47,443 bases of DNA from Bacillus sp. ISL-41. GTDB lineage: Bacteria > Bacillota > Bacilli > Bacillales > Cytobacillaceae. Location: the NCBI RefSeq assembly GCF_018613235.1, contig NZ_JAGGQP010000028.1, positions 1 through 47,443 on the forward strand, in the 5' to 3' direction. The position numbers and the translations under genes were made by a program. The first letter of the stretch is position 1; each line of letters starts with the position of its first letter. The notes under the pieces were generated by a model that was not told where the DNA came from, did not search any database, and saw only the letters and a program-made list of their open reading frames with translations. This document shows, in pieces, positions 1 through 8,728 of this stretch.

Positions 1-125
1 AGTGGAAGGCGCGAAGACTCCTGAGGGAGCATGGGTCAGGGGAGACCCCACAGGTGCTTATAGCGCCGAGGAGGCTCCCCGGGCCACCCGCGGAAAGCGA
101 AGCGCCTGGAACGAAAATCAACAGA
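1..125. repeat. GC-rich dispersed repeat, cut by window edge
   Basis: Much more GC-rich than its surroundings and full of short inverted segments, for example GGGGAG near 39 and CTCCCC near 76. No open frame fits it. From memory, very similar GC-rich stretches with GAAGACTCCTG and GCGGAAAGCGAAG cores are scattered between genes in many Bacillaceae genomes; I cannot verify that here. It lies directly upstream of fadE and its left end is outside the window. Confidence 0.5.
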
Positions 126-200
126 CTAATTTCACCAAGCATAACTATTTAATATGGAGCGGGTAACTCCCCTCCCCAAAATGGATAGGAGGAACAATAA

Positions 201-1985
201 ATGGGTAACCAAACAGAAAAGCTTGTAAAAGGCGGAAGCTTCTTAATCGAAGATGTAACTTATGACCATGTTTTCACTCCAGAGGATTACACAGATGAGC
301 ATAAAATGATCGCGAAAACGACTGAGGATTTCGTAACGAACGAAGTATTGCCTCAGGTTGAATATATCGAGCAGCACGAGTTTGACCGCACGGTGAAACT
401 ATTGAAGGAAGCTGGAGAGCTCGGCCTTCTTGGAGCTGACGTTCCTGAAGAATACGGCGGTTTAAGCCTTGATAAAATCAGCTCAGCTTTGATCGCTGAG
501 AAGATGGCAGTAGCTGGCGGATTCTCCATCTCCCACGGTGCACACGTAGGGATCGGTTCATTGCCAATCGTTCTTTTCGGTAATGAAGAGCAAAAACAAA
601 AGTACCTTCCTGCACTGGCAACTGGCGAAAAGCTTGCAGCCTACGCACTTACAGAGCCAGGTTCAGGTTCAGACGCACTAGGTGCAAAGACTACAGCTAA
701 GCTGAATGCTGAAGGCACTCACTATGTGCTTAACGGCGAAAAGCAATGGATTACAAACGCTGGCTTTGCTGACGTATTCGTTGTTTATGCTAAAATCGAC
801 GGCGAGCAATTCACAGCTTTCATCGTTGAAAGAGAATATCCAGGAGTTTCAGTTGGCGCTGAAGAAAAGAAAATGGGGATCAAGAGCTCTTCTACACGTA
901 CATTGATTCTTGAAGATGCTCAGGTTCCTGTAGAGAACCTTCTTGGCGAAGCAGGAAAAGGCCACCTTATCGCCTTCAATATCCTGAACATTGGACGTTA
1001 TAAGTTGGGAGTGGGCGCAACTGGCGGTGCCAAGCAGGCATTCGGTCTGACTGTAAAGTATGCTAATCAGCGCCAGCAATTCAAGACACCTATCTCACAA
1101 TTCAACCTTACAAAAGAGAAGCTTGCGACAATGGCTTCCAAAATCTACGCAACCGAGAGCTCTGTATACCGTACAGTAGGCTTGTTCGAAGAGAGAATGA
1201 ACCAGTTGTCTGAAGAAGAAATCAACAATGGTAAAGCAGTCGCTGACTCGATCGCTGAGTACGCAATCGAGTGCTCAATGAACAAAGTCTTCGCAACAGA
1301 AACACTTGACTATGTTGTAGATGAAGGTGTACAGATCCACGGTGGATATGGCTTCATGCAAGAGTATGAAATCGAAAGAGCTTACCGTGATTCAAGGATC
1401 AACCGTATTTTCGAAGGTACAAACGAAATCAACCGCCTGCTAGTACCAGGAACATTCCTGCGCAAAGCTATGAAGGGCGAACTTCCATTATTGCAAAAAG
1501 CTCAACAGCTGCAGGAAGAGCTCATGATGCTTATGCCTGAAGAGCCAGGCGATGAGCCATTGGCACAGGAGAAATACCTTGTTAAAAACGCGAAGAAAAT
1601 CGGCTTGCTTGCAGCTGGATTAGCTGCACAAAAGTTCGGCAAAGCATTGGAAAAAGAGCAGGAGATCCTCGTCAATATCGCGGATATCATCTCTAATGCT
1701 TATTCAATGGAATCTGCTGTTCTTCGTACTGAAAAGGCAATCGCAAAAGATGGAGTGGAAAAGAGCAAGCAAAAGCTTCTTTACACGCAAATCTTCTGCC
1801 AGGAAGCATTCAATGAAATCGAGCGTGACGCAAAAGAAACTCTTGTTGCAACAGAAGAAGGCGACGCGCTTCGCATGTTGACTTCTGCATTGCGTAAGTT
1901 CACAAGACATACTCCAATCAATGTCATTGCGAAGAAACGTGAAGCATCTGAAAAGCTGATCGAAGCAGAGCGATTCATCGTTTAA
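201..1985 (+). CDS. fadE: Acyl-CoA dehydrogenase (FadE/YusJ type)
   Basis: 594 aa flavoprotein that oxidises fatty acyl-CoA to trans-2-enoyl-CoA, the first step of beta-oxidation, in the cytoplasm. The first 400 or so residues carry the normal dehydrogenase fold: an FAD-binding stretch (YALTEPGSGSDA), a WITNAG motif, and the C-terminal signature RDSRINRIFEGTNEI, whose Glu fits the catalytic base. About 190 further helical residues follow, as in the long YusJ-type enzymes. The start is set by AGGAGG 8 bases before ATG. In B. subtilis it ends the fadNAE operon next to yusI, and the same neighbour follows here. The upstream thiolase would lie outside the window or be displaced by the repeat at 1-125. 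Confidence 0.93.
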   Translation: MGNQTEKLVKGGSFLIEDVTYDHVFTPEDYTDEHKMIAKTTEDFVTNEVLPQVEYIEQHEFDRTVKLLKEAGELGLLGADVPEEYGGLSLDKISSALIAEKMAVAGGFSISHGAHVGIGSLPIVLFGNEEQKQKYLPALATGEKLAAYALTEPGSGSDALGAKTTAKLNAEGTHYVLNGEKQWITNAGFADVFVVYAKIDGEQFTAFIVEREYPGVSVGAEEKKMGIKSSSTRTLILEDAQVPVENLLGEAGKGHLIAFNILNIGRYKLGVGATGGAKQAFGLTVKYANQRQQFKTPISQFNLTKEKLATMASKIYATESSVYRTVGLFEERMNQLSEEEINNGKAVADSIAEYAIECSMNKVFATETLDYVVDEGVQIHGGYGFMQEYEIERAYRDSRINRIFEGTNEINRLLVPGTFLRKAMKGELPLLQKAQQLQEELMMLMPEEPGDEPLAQEKYLVKNAKKIGLLAAGLAAQKFGKALEKEQEILVNIADIISNAYSMESAVLRTEKAIAKDGVEKSKQKLLYTQIFCQEAFNEIERDAKETLVATEEGDALRMLTSALRKFTRHTPINVIAKKREASEKLIEAERFIV

Positions 1986-1998
1986 TCTAATGTTCTTG

Positions 1999-2037
1999 AA
2001 CACTTCTCCTGTTTTCTGGGAGGAGTGTTTACTTTTT
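1999..2037 (+). terminator. Intrinsic terminator after fadE
   Basis: An 11-bp stem (AACACTTCTCC with GGAGGAGTGTT, one G-U pair) is followed by TTTACTTTTTT. Confidence 0.85.
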
Positions 2038-2210
2038 TGGACTGCTTTTTAATTCATGAAGGAATTTTTCGAATTATGTAGAATAAAGTAATGGATGCCT
2101 AAAATATCGGGGAATTTAAACACGGAATGTTAGTATTTTTCAGCCTTATTATGTTACTATCCGATTAGAGGGTTTTATTATTGGGATACTAGCAAAGGGT
2201 GGTGAAAAAT

Positions 2211-2567
2211 ATGGCAAAGACGTTTTATTGGTACCCTAAATGCGGCACATGCAGGAACGCCAAGAAATGGTTGGACCAGCATGAAGTAAACTATAATGAA
2301 GTACATATTGTCGAAAACCCACCTTCCCAATCCCAGCTTGAAGAAATGCTGGAAAAAAGCGGCCTCGATATCAAGAAATTTTTCAATACTAGCGGCCAGA
2401 AATACCGGGAACTGGGGATGAAAGACAAAATCAAGACAGCATCAAAAAGTGAGCTGCTGGAACTGCTTGCATCTGACGGCATGCTCATCAAACGCCCGCT
2501 GATGACAGACGGGGAAAAAGTAACTGTGGGCTACAAAGAGGAAGATTTTGAAAAGGCCTGGCTGTAA
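2211..2567 (+). CDS. yusI: Spx/ArsC-family thioredoxin-fold protein YusI
   Basis: 118 aa, the same length as I recall for B. subtilis YusI. The thioredoxin-like fold opens with YWYPKCGTCRNAKKWL, so the Cys pair is C11-x-x-C14, and later has the family segment LLASDGMLIKRPL. Members are related to arsenate reductase and to Spx, but YusI itself has no proven reaction; a redox role is inference. I use the ATG at 2211 because the upstream GTG at 2199 lies inside the Shine-Dalgarno sequence GGGTGGTGA. It sits between fadE and gcvH as in B. subtilis, with its own terminator-bounded upstream gap of 170 bases. Confidence 0.88.
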   Translation: MAKTFYWYPKCGTCRNAKKWLDQHEVNYNEVHIVENPPSQSQLEEMLEKSGLDIKKFFNTSGQKYRELGMKDKIKTASKSELLELLASDGMLIKRPLMTDGEKVTVGYKEEDFEKAWL

Positions 2568-2620
2568 TTTTGGTCCCATCGATATTAATCGATAGAGATA
2601 TACAATTGGAGGGATAGTCA

Positions 2621-3001
2621 ATGAATGCACCGAAAGAGTTGCGTTATTCTGAAGAACACGAATGGGTAAAAGTAGAAGGAGAAAAGGTTCGCATCGGAAT
2701 CACGGATTTCGCGCAATCTGAACTTGGCGACATCGTATTCGTCGAACTGCCAGAAGTGGGCGACGAAATCACTGTTGACCAGCCATTCGGAAGTGTAGAG
2801 TCCGTAAAAACGGTATCAGAGCTTTATGCACCAGTAAGCGGCAAGGTAGTGGAAATTAACGAAGAATTAAATGACAGCCCTGAATTTGTTAACGAATCAC
2901 CATACGAAAAAGCTTGGATGATTACTGTTGAGCTATCTGACAACAGTGAAGTCGAAAAGCTTATGACAGCTGAACAATACGAAAACATGATCAAAGAATA
3001 A
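2621..3001 (+). CDS. gcvH: Glycine cleavage system H protein
   Basis: 126 aa lipoyl carrier of the glycine cleavage system; in Firmicutes it is also the platform on which lipoate is assembled before transfer to other enzymes. The lipoylation site is K63 in [11 protein letters not shown], and the N-terminal [12 protein letters not shown] is typical. GGAGGG lies 9 bases before ATG. It is separated from the other glycine cleavage genes, as in B. subtilis where it is yusH. lipA, which inserts the sulfurs into the octanoyl group, is 27 kb away in this window. Confidence 0.96.
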   Translation: MNAPKELRYSEEHEWVKVEGEKVRIGITDFAQSELGDIVFVELPEVGDEITVDQPFGSVESVKTVSELYAPVSGKVVEINEELNDSPEFVNESPYEKAWMITVELSDNSEVEKLMTAEQYENMIKE

Positions 3002-3009
3002 ATTAACTG

Positions 3010-3039
3010 ACGCCTTGATGATTCAAGGCGTTTTCTATT
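3010..3039 (+). terminator. Intrinsic terminator after gcvH
   Basis: Perfect 9-bp stem ACGCCTTGA / TCAAGGCGT with a 4-base loop, followed by TTTTCTATTTT. Confidence 0.88.
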
Positions 3040-3073
3040 TTGAATAATTTATTGGAAATTTTACGATGAAGAT

Positions 3074-3241
3074 TGTCCAGCTCCAGCGCCTAGCCAGTTT
3101 TCATCCCTGCTAGTGCTTCCTCGAGTATCTTGCGAAAAGCATTAGCTTTGAGCAGCTCGAGACGTTTCGAAGTCAAAGAGCGACTTCAGTGGTCGGCCCT
3201 CCCAACGCTTGTCGGGGCTGAACAAGCCGCCTCCGCTTTTC
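3074..3241 (+). repeat. GC-rich dispersed element, copy A (internally rearranged)
   Basis: Opens with TGTCCAGCTCCAGCGCCTAG and closes with GCTTGTCGGGGCTGAACAAG plus a CGCTTTT tail, like the copies at 37146 and 45811. It contains the conserved hairpin GAAGTC-AAAGAGC-GACTTC. The stretch 3096-3160 differs from the other copies. It lies between gcvH and yusG and supplies a spurious open-frame extension to yusG. Confidence 0.75.
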
Positions 3242-3327
3242 TTATAAACTCCTTCATTTTTCCATCAATTCATTGCCTGAATTCGGACAAGCTAAAACTA
3301 ATCAACTATCGAAGAAGGGTGATACTC

Positions 3328-3567
3328 ATGACATTGAACAAACAAAAGCTTGATATAACGGACAGAGTGACAGGAAAGCTTGAAAACGGACAGGTACAGC
3401 TTTACCTGGAAAACGAACACATTGGATCCATAGAGCTTCCAGAAGGGATGCAGATGAAGTTAGAGCATCACTATGAGGCAGAACAGAATAAAATTTACCA
3501 GCATGTATCAGTGCCGGATCAATCAGAACCTCGGTATACTGATTGTGATGAAGGCGGCTGGTGTTAG
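3328..3567 (+). CDS. yusG: DUF2553 protein YusG
   Basis: 79 aa, function unknown. It looks like the small YusG family: a beta-rich protein with an acidic, cysteine-containing tail (YTDCDEGGWC). The start is ATG 3328 with AAGAAGGGTGAT just upstream. The frame stays open far upstream (to 3130) only because it runs into the GC-rich repeat, so a 145-aa version would be an artefact. Position between gcvH and yusF matches B. subtilis. Confidence 0.8.
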   Translation: MTLNKQKLDITDRVTGKLENGQVQLYLENEHIGSIELPEGMQMKLEHHYEAEQNKIYQHVSVPDQSEPRYTDCDEGGWC

Positions 3568-3652
3568 ATAAATCAGAACAGCGGCCAGCCATGCCGCTGT
3601 TTTTCTCTATGTTCACCAAATATCGGCAATGCATCGGTTAAGAATAAAAATA

Positions 3653-3814
3653 CTATAAGCCTAAAATCAGGCTAGATTATGAAAATAACGAAAAAGCTTA
3701 TATAGAATGATCCTATAAGTCCAAAACGAGTCTAAATCATAAAAAAGGTTACATAGAATGATTCTATAAGCCTAAAATGAGGCTGGCTCATGAAAAAGGT
3801 CACATATGAAGAGT
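3653..3814. repeat. Three tandem copies of a 51-60 bp AT-rich repeat
   Basis: Copies start with CTATAAG at 3653, 3713 and 3764 and share AAAA, a TCATGAAAA-like centre and CATAGAATGAT ends. Copies 1 and 3 carry an AGCCT...AGGCT inverted repeat, which copy 2 has lost. This accounts for most of the 404-base gap before yusF. Nothing else convincing was seen in the gap. Confidence 0.8.
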
Positions 3815-3971
3815 CAATACCCCGAAAATGCCGTACAACTGGCTAGTCTAAATTTTTGCAATCTCCTTTAAAAACAGTGACAATAGAATTATGAACATAA
3901 CAGCACAAATTCAATATTCATGTTTATAATATTGTAAGTTAATTATCTCTGGTGCATAGGTGGTTATGGCG

Positions 3972-4322
3972 ATGGACGAAAATCACAAGGTGATCATAGT
4001 AGAGGGTTCGTCAGACAAAAAGAAAGTTCAAACCGTGCTTAATGAACCGGTCGAAATTATTTGTACGAATGGGACTATTGGTGTTTCGAAGCTTGATGAA
4101 CTGATTGATTCCCTTTTCGATAAAGATGTATATATCCTCGTGGATGCGGATGCGTCAGGGGAAAAATTGAGAAAGCAATTTAAAAGGGAATTTCCTGAGG
4201 CCAACCATTTGTATATTGACAGGATGTACAGGGAAGTTGCGACGGCCCCGGAAAATCACCTTGCTACAGTTTTAATTGGAGCAAATATCGATGTTCATGC
4301 AGAGTATTTAGAAAAAGGATGA
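3972..4322 (+). CDS. yusF: Toprim-domain protein YusF
   Basis: 116 aa stand-alone Toprim domain. It has the conserved Glu in VIIVEGSSDKKKV near the N-terminus and the DxD motif in VYILVDADASGEKLR, the acidic residues that bind magnesium in primases, topoisomerases and RNase M5-like nucleases. Its target is unknown; a small nuclease or RNA-processing role is only inference. I chose ATG 3972, 8 bases after AGGTGG; GTG 3960 and ATG 3966 lie in or too near that site. yusE follows after 6 bases, so they are probably co-transcribed. Confidence 0.85.
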   Translation: MDENHKVIIVEGSSDKKKVQTVLNEPVEIICTNGTIGVSKLDELIDSLFDKDVYILVDADASGEKLRKQFKREFPEANHLYIDRMYREVATAPENHLATVLIGANIDVHAEYLEKG

Positions 4323-4328
4323 CTGTAG

Positions 4329-4637
4329 ATGGAAGAATGGACTAAATCAGAGATGGAAACCTTCCTGGAGGAAAAAAGAACAGGTTACCTATATTTTTAC
4401 ACACCAATGTGTGGCACCTGCCAGGTAGCAGGAAAGATGCTCACTGTCATCGATCAGCTGCTGCCGGAAATTCCTTCAGGCAAAGCAGACTTGAATTATC
4501 TGCCTGAGATGGCGGAACGATTTGAGATTGAAAGTGTCCCGTGTCTGATTCTGTTGAACAAGGGAGAGGTGCTAGAAAAGATTTACGCCTTTCAATCTGT
4601 TCCTTATCTTTATGAAAAACTTAAAGGATTAAATTGA
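4329..4637 (+). CDS. yusE: Thioredoxin-like protein YusE
   Basis: 102 aa with a thioredoxin fold. The active site is C28-G-T-C31 after the strand YLYFYTP, followed by the cis-Pro segment VPCLILL near residue 78. It probably reduces or exchanges disulfides in the cytoplasm; the partner is unknown. It lies 6 bases after yusF with AAAGGATGA as ribosome site, and a strong terminator follows. Confidence 0.87.
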   Translation: MEEWTKSEMETFLEEKRTGYLYFYTPMCGTCQVAGKMLTVIDQLLPEIPSGKADLNYLPEMAERFEIESVPCLILLNKGEVLEKIYAFQSVPYLYEKLKGLN

Positions 4638-4640
4638 TGT

Positions 4641-4668
4641 AAAAAGCGGCTTTGCCGTTTTTTTTTTG
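4641..4668 (+). terminator. Intrinsic terminator after yusE
   Basis: Short GC stem (GCGGC with GCCGT) flanked by A and T tracts, ending in nine T. Confidence 0.85.
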
Positions 4669-4844
4669 CCCATTTCAGCTATGGGGTTTGTTTTTACCTA
4701 TAAAAGATGATATTCCCGGATAGAAGAGAGACCTCCCCGTTGAATAGATACTTTCCTAATTAAAATGAATCTCCAAAAGAGATTTACATATCGTTCCATA
4801 AATATTATATTTAGATTAGCGAAATAATTGAGGGGCGAAACATA

Positions 4845-6110
4845 ATGGCTCTATACCAGGAATGGGCGGCACAAATTAAAACTTATAATCGAAATATACG
4901 ACTTACCTTCATTGCGAACATATTGACCCAGATTGGCCTTGGAATTTTCATGGTCATCTATAATTTTTACATCAGGGAGTTAGGCTATAATGAGCTTGTA
5001 AACGGCAAGGTCATAGCCATGACCTCGCTGGCAACTGCTCTTATTCTTATCCCTGCAGGCATTCTCAGTGATAAAGCAGGCAGAAAAAAATTGATGCTGT
5101 ATGGAGCCATCGCGACAGGACTGATCTTATTCAGCCGGAGTATCGTAGAAAGTCAGTCCTTATTAATTCTTTTTGCGTTTGGAACAGGCCTTGCTTCCGC
5201 ATTTATCCAGGTGTCCATTATTCCGTGGCTGGCGGAGAATTCGAAACCTGAACAACGCGTACATTTATTCAGTATTCACTTTGCGGTGATGACGGGTGCC
5301 AACGTAATAGGAAGTCTTTTGGGTGGAATCCTCACAGACTTATTCAGCATGATGGTACCAGGACTTGAAAGTATCAGATATACATTGATGATTGGTTCGT
5401 TCTTGTTTATGGCTGCCCTGATTCCGATTATGAGGCTGAATGAAAATCGGCCAGCCCGCATATCGGCAGGCGATATAAAAGAAAAATCTAAAACCATCCC
5501 TCATAAGGCCAGCTTTAAAATCATACTGCTGTTTGCAGTAGCTCAATTGATGATAGGTTTTGGAGCTGGATTGGTCATTCCATATTTGAACCTCTATTTT
5601 GCGGATCGGTTCATGGCTTCCAATTCAATGATTGGCCTGGTCATTTCACTTGGGCAGGGAGCAACTGCCGTAGCGATGATCATCGGGCCTATGGTCGTGC
5701 GCAGACTTGGGGAAGTAAGAGCGGTAGTTGTTTTACAGATGCTTTCTTTGCCGTTTTTGCTGCTGACAGCGTACACCCAGAATTTTTGGCTGGCAGCTCT
5801 AGGCTTTTTATTCCGTCAGGCACTAATGAACGCGGGTAATCCAATCCAGATGTCGTTAATGATGTCGAAGGTTGATGATTCCATGAAGGGTTTGGCCAAC
5901 TCTGTGAATCAAATGGTGTTTAATCTCGGGTGGGCTGTTATGGGGCCGGTATCGACTGGAATCGTCTTGAAATACGGTTCCTATTGGGGATATGCAACAG
6001 TATTTACTATCACTGCTGGTCTGTATTTAGTTGGATCCACTTATTTCTTCGTAGTCTTCAAAACGATGGATAAGCCAAAATCCGGCATAGTGAATACAAA
6101 AACAGCTTGA
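4845..6110 (+). CDS. Major facilitator superfamily transporter
   Basis: 421 aa membrane protein with about twelve hydrophobic segments. The MFS motif A between helices 2 and 3 is clear (AGILSDKAGRKKLML), and a long charged loop near residues 200-225 separates the two halves. The substrate cannot be told; drug or metabolite efflux is the usual role of such 12-helix carriers. GAGGGGCG precedes the ATG. It is a single gene with its own terminator, not part of the yus cluster in B. subtilis as I remember it. Confidence 0.85.
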   Translation: MALYQEWAAQIKTYNRNIRLTFIANILTQIGLGIFMVIYNFYIRELGYNELVNGKVIAMTSLATALILIPAGILSDKAGRKKLMLYGAIATGLILFSRSIVESQSLLILFAFGTGLASAFIQVSIIPWLAENSKPEQRVHLFSIHFAVMTGANVIGSLLGGILTDLFSMMVPGLESIRYTLMIGSFLFMAALIPIMRLNENRPARISAGDIKEKSKTIPHKASFKIILLFAVAQLMIGFGAGLVIPYLNLYFADRFMASNSMIGLVISLGQGATAVAMIIGPMVVRRLGEVRAVVVLQMLSLPFLLLTAYTQNFWLAALGFLFRQALMNAGNPIQMSLMMSKVDDSMKGLANSVNQMVFNLGWAVMGPVSTGIVLKYGSYWGYATVFTITAGLYLVGSTYFFVVFKTMDKPKSGIVNTKTA

Positions 6111-6146
6111 TTACTGTATTTCTTTGGATTTATTTCTCGGGAAATG

Positions 6147-6187
6147 AAAGACGATGCCGAAATATCACACGGTATTGTCTTTTTTTA
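6147..6187 (+). terminator. Intrinsic terminator after the MFS gene
   Basis: A 13-bp stem (AAAGACGATGCCG / CGGTATTGTCTTT, with G-U pairs) and a T-rich tail. Confidence 0.8.
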
Positions 6188-6294
6188 CTTTAATCACGAT
6201 GTAAATTCAATTTTCATCGAATTATTTGTCGAAGGATTCCAACAGGTTTTTTCCCTTATTACAAGGAATATTTAATATGAGGGAGTTGATCGGA

Positions 6295-6633
6295 ATGCAA
6301 GAACGAATAGACAGGTTTGTGAATGGGATTCCCAACAAAGAGCATATTCTGCCGCTAGTAAAAAAATTGGATTTAATCTTAAAAATAGTAGCAGAGGATA
6401 ACACATACTGCGTGTCTTTTAAGGATGGCAGGGTTGCCTGCTGTGATCCCTGTATTGATAGGGGAAATACTGCAACGATCTCTGGCAGGTTTGCGTATTT
6501 TGAGGATTTATTTGATGGGAATCTTAAACTGCTTCAGGGGATAAAGAAGAATTATTTTACAACGGATTGTCCTTTTCGCGCCCAATTGGTTCTGGAATCG
6601 TTATTTTATCTTGCAAGACCCCTTCCTGTATAA
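6295..6633 (+). CDS. Small YusD-like protein (possible SCP2-type lipid-binding fold)
   Basis: 112 aa. The pattern of a helical N-terminus, a beta hairpin (TYCVSFKDGRVACCDP), then an ATISGRF strand and a helical FEDLFDGNLKLLQG segment resembles SCP2-type sterol-carrier domains; this is a weak, fold-level guess. In B. subtilis yusD occupies this place between yusE and the met transporter, so it is probably the positional counterpart. Start ATG 6295 follows GGGAG by 9 bases; earlier ATGs at 6226 and 6277 lack a site. Confidence 0.6.
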   Translation: MQERIDRFVNGIPNKEHILPLVKKLDLILKIVAEDNTYCVSFKDGRVACCDPCIDRGNTATISGRFAYFEDLFDGNLKLLQGIKKNYFTTDCPFRAQLVLESLFYLARPLPV

Positions 6634-6659
6634 ATTTATATCTGAATAGTCTAAATATA

Positions 6660-6688
6660 TTGACTGGTAAATTGTGACGTGATATTAT
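6660..6688 (+). promoter_or_regulatory. Sigma-A-type promoter for the metY riboswitch
   Basis: TTGACT at 6660-6665 and TATTAT at 6683-6688 with a 17-base spacer, about 35 bases before the riboswitch P1 helix. Confidence 0.75.
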
Positions 6689-6721
6689 CACTTTAACGCA
6701 GTAAAAACGAAATTGAATATT

Positions 6722-6869
6722 CTTATCCAGAGAGGCGGAGGGACTGGCCCCATGAAGCCCGGCAACCGGTTGTGAAACACGGTGCTAATTCCAGCAGAGT
6801 TTTTGCTCTGAAAAGATAAGGAGAGATGATAAATGACCCTCTTCTTAGGAAGAGGGTTTTTGTTTTTTT
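6722..6869 (+). ncRNA. SAM-I (S-box) riboswitch with terminator, upstream of metY
   Basis: The P1 helix pairs CTTATC (6722-6727) with GATAAG (6815-6820). Between them are the S-box core CATGAAGCCCGGCAACC, the GGTGCTAATTCCAGC segment and a P4-like hairpin. A terminator follows: ACCCTCTTC (6836-6844) pairs with GAAGAGGGT (6849-6857) and runs into a T tract. In this class SAM binding favours the terminator, so metY should be off when SAM is plentiful. Confidence 0.96.
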
Positions 6870-6899
6870 AGATAAATTATTTAGATTGGAGAGATGGAG

Positions 6900-8216
6900 A
6901 TGACTAATGAGCAAAAGAGTTACAGGATTGAAACGCTGGGGGTACACGGCGGCCAGTCACCAGACCCGGTGACCGGAGCAAGGGCAGTACCGATTTATTC
7001 GAGCAATGCATTCCAATTTGAAAACACAGAACATGCAGCAGATTTATTTGCACTTAAAGAACCGGGTTATATTTACTCAAGGATACATAATCCGACTGTT
7101 ACTGCCCTGGAAGAAAAAGTGGCTTTGCTTGAAGGCGGTGTAGGCGCGCTTGCTTTATCAAGCGGGATGTCTGCCATCACGATGGCCATCCTGAACATTG
7201 CTCATGCAGGCGATGAAATTGTCGCTGCTTCTAATCTATATGGAGGTACTTACAATCTATTTGCTGTGACCCTTCCGAAGTATGGAATAAAAGTTCACTT
7301 AGTTGATTCTGGTGATCCTGAAAATTTCCGAAAAGCCATCACTCCAAAAACCAAAGCAGTCTATGCAGAAACAATCGGCAATCCAAGTCTCAGGGTTCTG
7401 GATATTGAAGCTGTGGCTGAAGTTGCTCACGAAGCAGGTGTTCCGCTGATCATCGATAACACATTTGCAACACCATATCTATGCCGGCCAATTGAACACG
7501 GCGCAGATATCGTCGTCCACTCGGCAACCAAGTGGCTATTAGGAAATGGTACAGTAATGGGCGGGATTATTGTGGATGGAGGAAACTTTGATTGGAAGTC
7601 TCCTAAATTCCCAGGCTTCAATGAGCCGGACACCAGCTACCATAACATTGTCTACAGTGAAGCAATCGGAGCTGCCGCCTATATCGTAAAGGCAAGAGTA
7701 CAGCTTTTGCGTGACCTTGGACCAGCAATCAGTCCGCAGAGTGCGTTTCAATTCAATCTTGGCATAGAAACTCTGCATGTCCGCATGAAGGAGCATATCG
7801 CCAATACGCGAAAAATTGTTGACTACCTTGAGTCGCATCCTGCTGTTACATGGGTCAGCTATCCTGGTCATGAATCGCATCCTGACAAAGAACTGGCAGA
7901 TCGATATCTTCCAAAGGGAGCCGGTGCAGTAGTCATTTTTGGAATTGAAGGTGGCAGGGAAGCAGGAGCAAAGCTGATCAACTCATTAGAATTATGGTCC
8001 CATGTCGCGAACGTCGGCGATGCTAAAAGCCTGATCATCCATCCTGCAAGCACAACCCATCAGCAGTTGGACTCAGAAGGACTTAAAGCAGCTGGGGTTC
8101 CTGAGGATTTAATCCGCCTTTCCGTCGGGATTGAAAATGTGGATGATATCGTTGAGGACCTGGAGCAAGCGATCGAAAAAGCGACCGGTGTACCTGGAGT
8201 ACCGGCTGGGATTTGA
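6900..8216 (+). CDS. metY: O-acetylhomoserine sulfhydrylase (homocysteine synthase)
   Basis: 438 aa PLP enzyme of the Cys/Met metabolism family. It makes homocysteine from O-acetylhomoserine and sulfide, a direct-sulfhydrylation step of methionine synthesis. K211 in [10 protein letters not shown] fits the PLP lysine, and YSRIHNPT and the AxxSGMSAI segment are conserved. The length suits MetY (about 430) rather than MetB/MetC (about 380-390). I use ATG 6900, six bases after GGAGAG; ATG 6894 is too close. The S-box leader just upstream supports the methionine role. As I recall, B. subtilis has no metY at this place. Confidence 0.93.
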   Translation: MTNEQKSYRIETLGVHGGQSPDPVTGARAVPIYSSNAFQFENTEHAADLFALKEPGYIYSRIHNPTVTALEEKVALLEGGVGALALSSGMSAITMAILNIAHAGDEIVAASNLYGGTYNLFAVTLPKYGIKVHLVDSGDPENFRKAITPKTKAVYAETIGNPSLRVLDIEAVAEVAHEAGVPLIIDNTFATPYLCRPIEHGADIVVHSATKWLLGNGTVMGGIIVDGGNFDWKSPKFPGFNEPDTSYHNIVYSEAIGAAAYIVKARVQLLRDLGPAISPQSAFQFNLGIETLHVRMKEHIANTRKIVDYLESHPAVTWVSYPGHESHPDKELADRYLPKGAGAVVIFGIEGGREAGAKLINSLELWSHVANVGDAKSLIIHPASTTHQQLDSEGLKAAGVPEDLIRLSVGIENVDDIVEDLEQAIEKATGVPGVPAGI

Positions 8217-8255
8217 AATCCATAACCTTCCAGAAAATATTTGAAAATAATTTTA

Positions 8256-8285
8256 TTGACACTCTTTTTTACTCCGTGCTACAAT
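8256..8285 (+). promoter_or_regulatory. Sigma-A-type promoter for metNIQ
   Basis: Perfect TTGACA at 8256-8261 and TACAAT at 8280-8285, with an 18-base spacer and an extended TGC before the -10 box. Confidence 0.85.
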
Positions 8286-8327
8286 CACACTCGTAACTTA
8301 AAACCGATTAGATAATTTAATAGCGTG

Positions 8328-8505
8328 CTCTTATCAAGAGAGGTGGAGGGAAGTGCCCTATGAAGCCCGGCAACCGTCATTAAGCTTTGCTAATGAAATG
8401 GTGCCAATTCACACAAAGCGAATCGCTTTGGCAGATGAGAGAAAGGAATCCACTATTATTATGCCTTTCTGCTCACTTGCAGGAAGGCTTTTATTTTGTT
8501 CTTTT
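8328..8505 (+). ncRNA. SAM-I (S-box) riboswitch with terminator, upstream of metN
   Basis: P1 pairs CTCTTATC (8328-8335) with GATGAGAG (8434-8441). The core TATGAAGCCCGGCAACC, the GGTGCCAATTC segment and an AAAGCG-AATCGCTTT hairpin are present. The terminator pairs GCCTTTCTGC (8463-8472) with GCAGGAAGGC (8479-8488), followed by TTTTATTTTG. About 220 bases with no clear feature separate it from the metN start. Confidence 0.95.
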
Positions 8506-8728
8506 CGAGTAAATGCTTAAAAAGTTATAGCTAAAAAGCTTGTCCGAAAAGATTTTATCACAAGAGCACAAATTTCCCGTTTAGGATAAGAGCCCATCGC
8601 CCAATGTTACTGAGTTTGAATTTTTTTGGTTAGGGAATGGGAAACTAGATTGATAACCTTCTTATTTTTAGGGAAATTAAACGGTTTTAATAAGTATGGA
8701 ATACTCGGTTGCAAAGAGGGGGAGTCAA

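Noticed and set aside
3130-3327. Upstream extension of yusG (145-aa version)
   Set aside because: It is translated repeat; the true start at 3328 has a clear ribosome site and the expected length.
6723-6947. Minus-strand 74-aa frame across the first S-box
   Set aside because: It is the reverse of the riboswitch and terminator, with no ribosome site.
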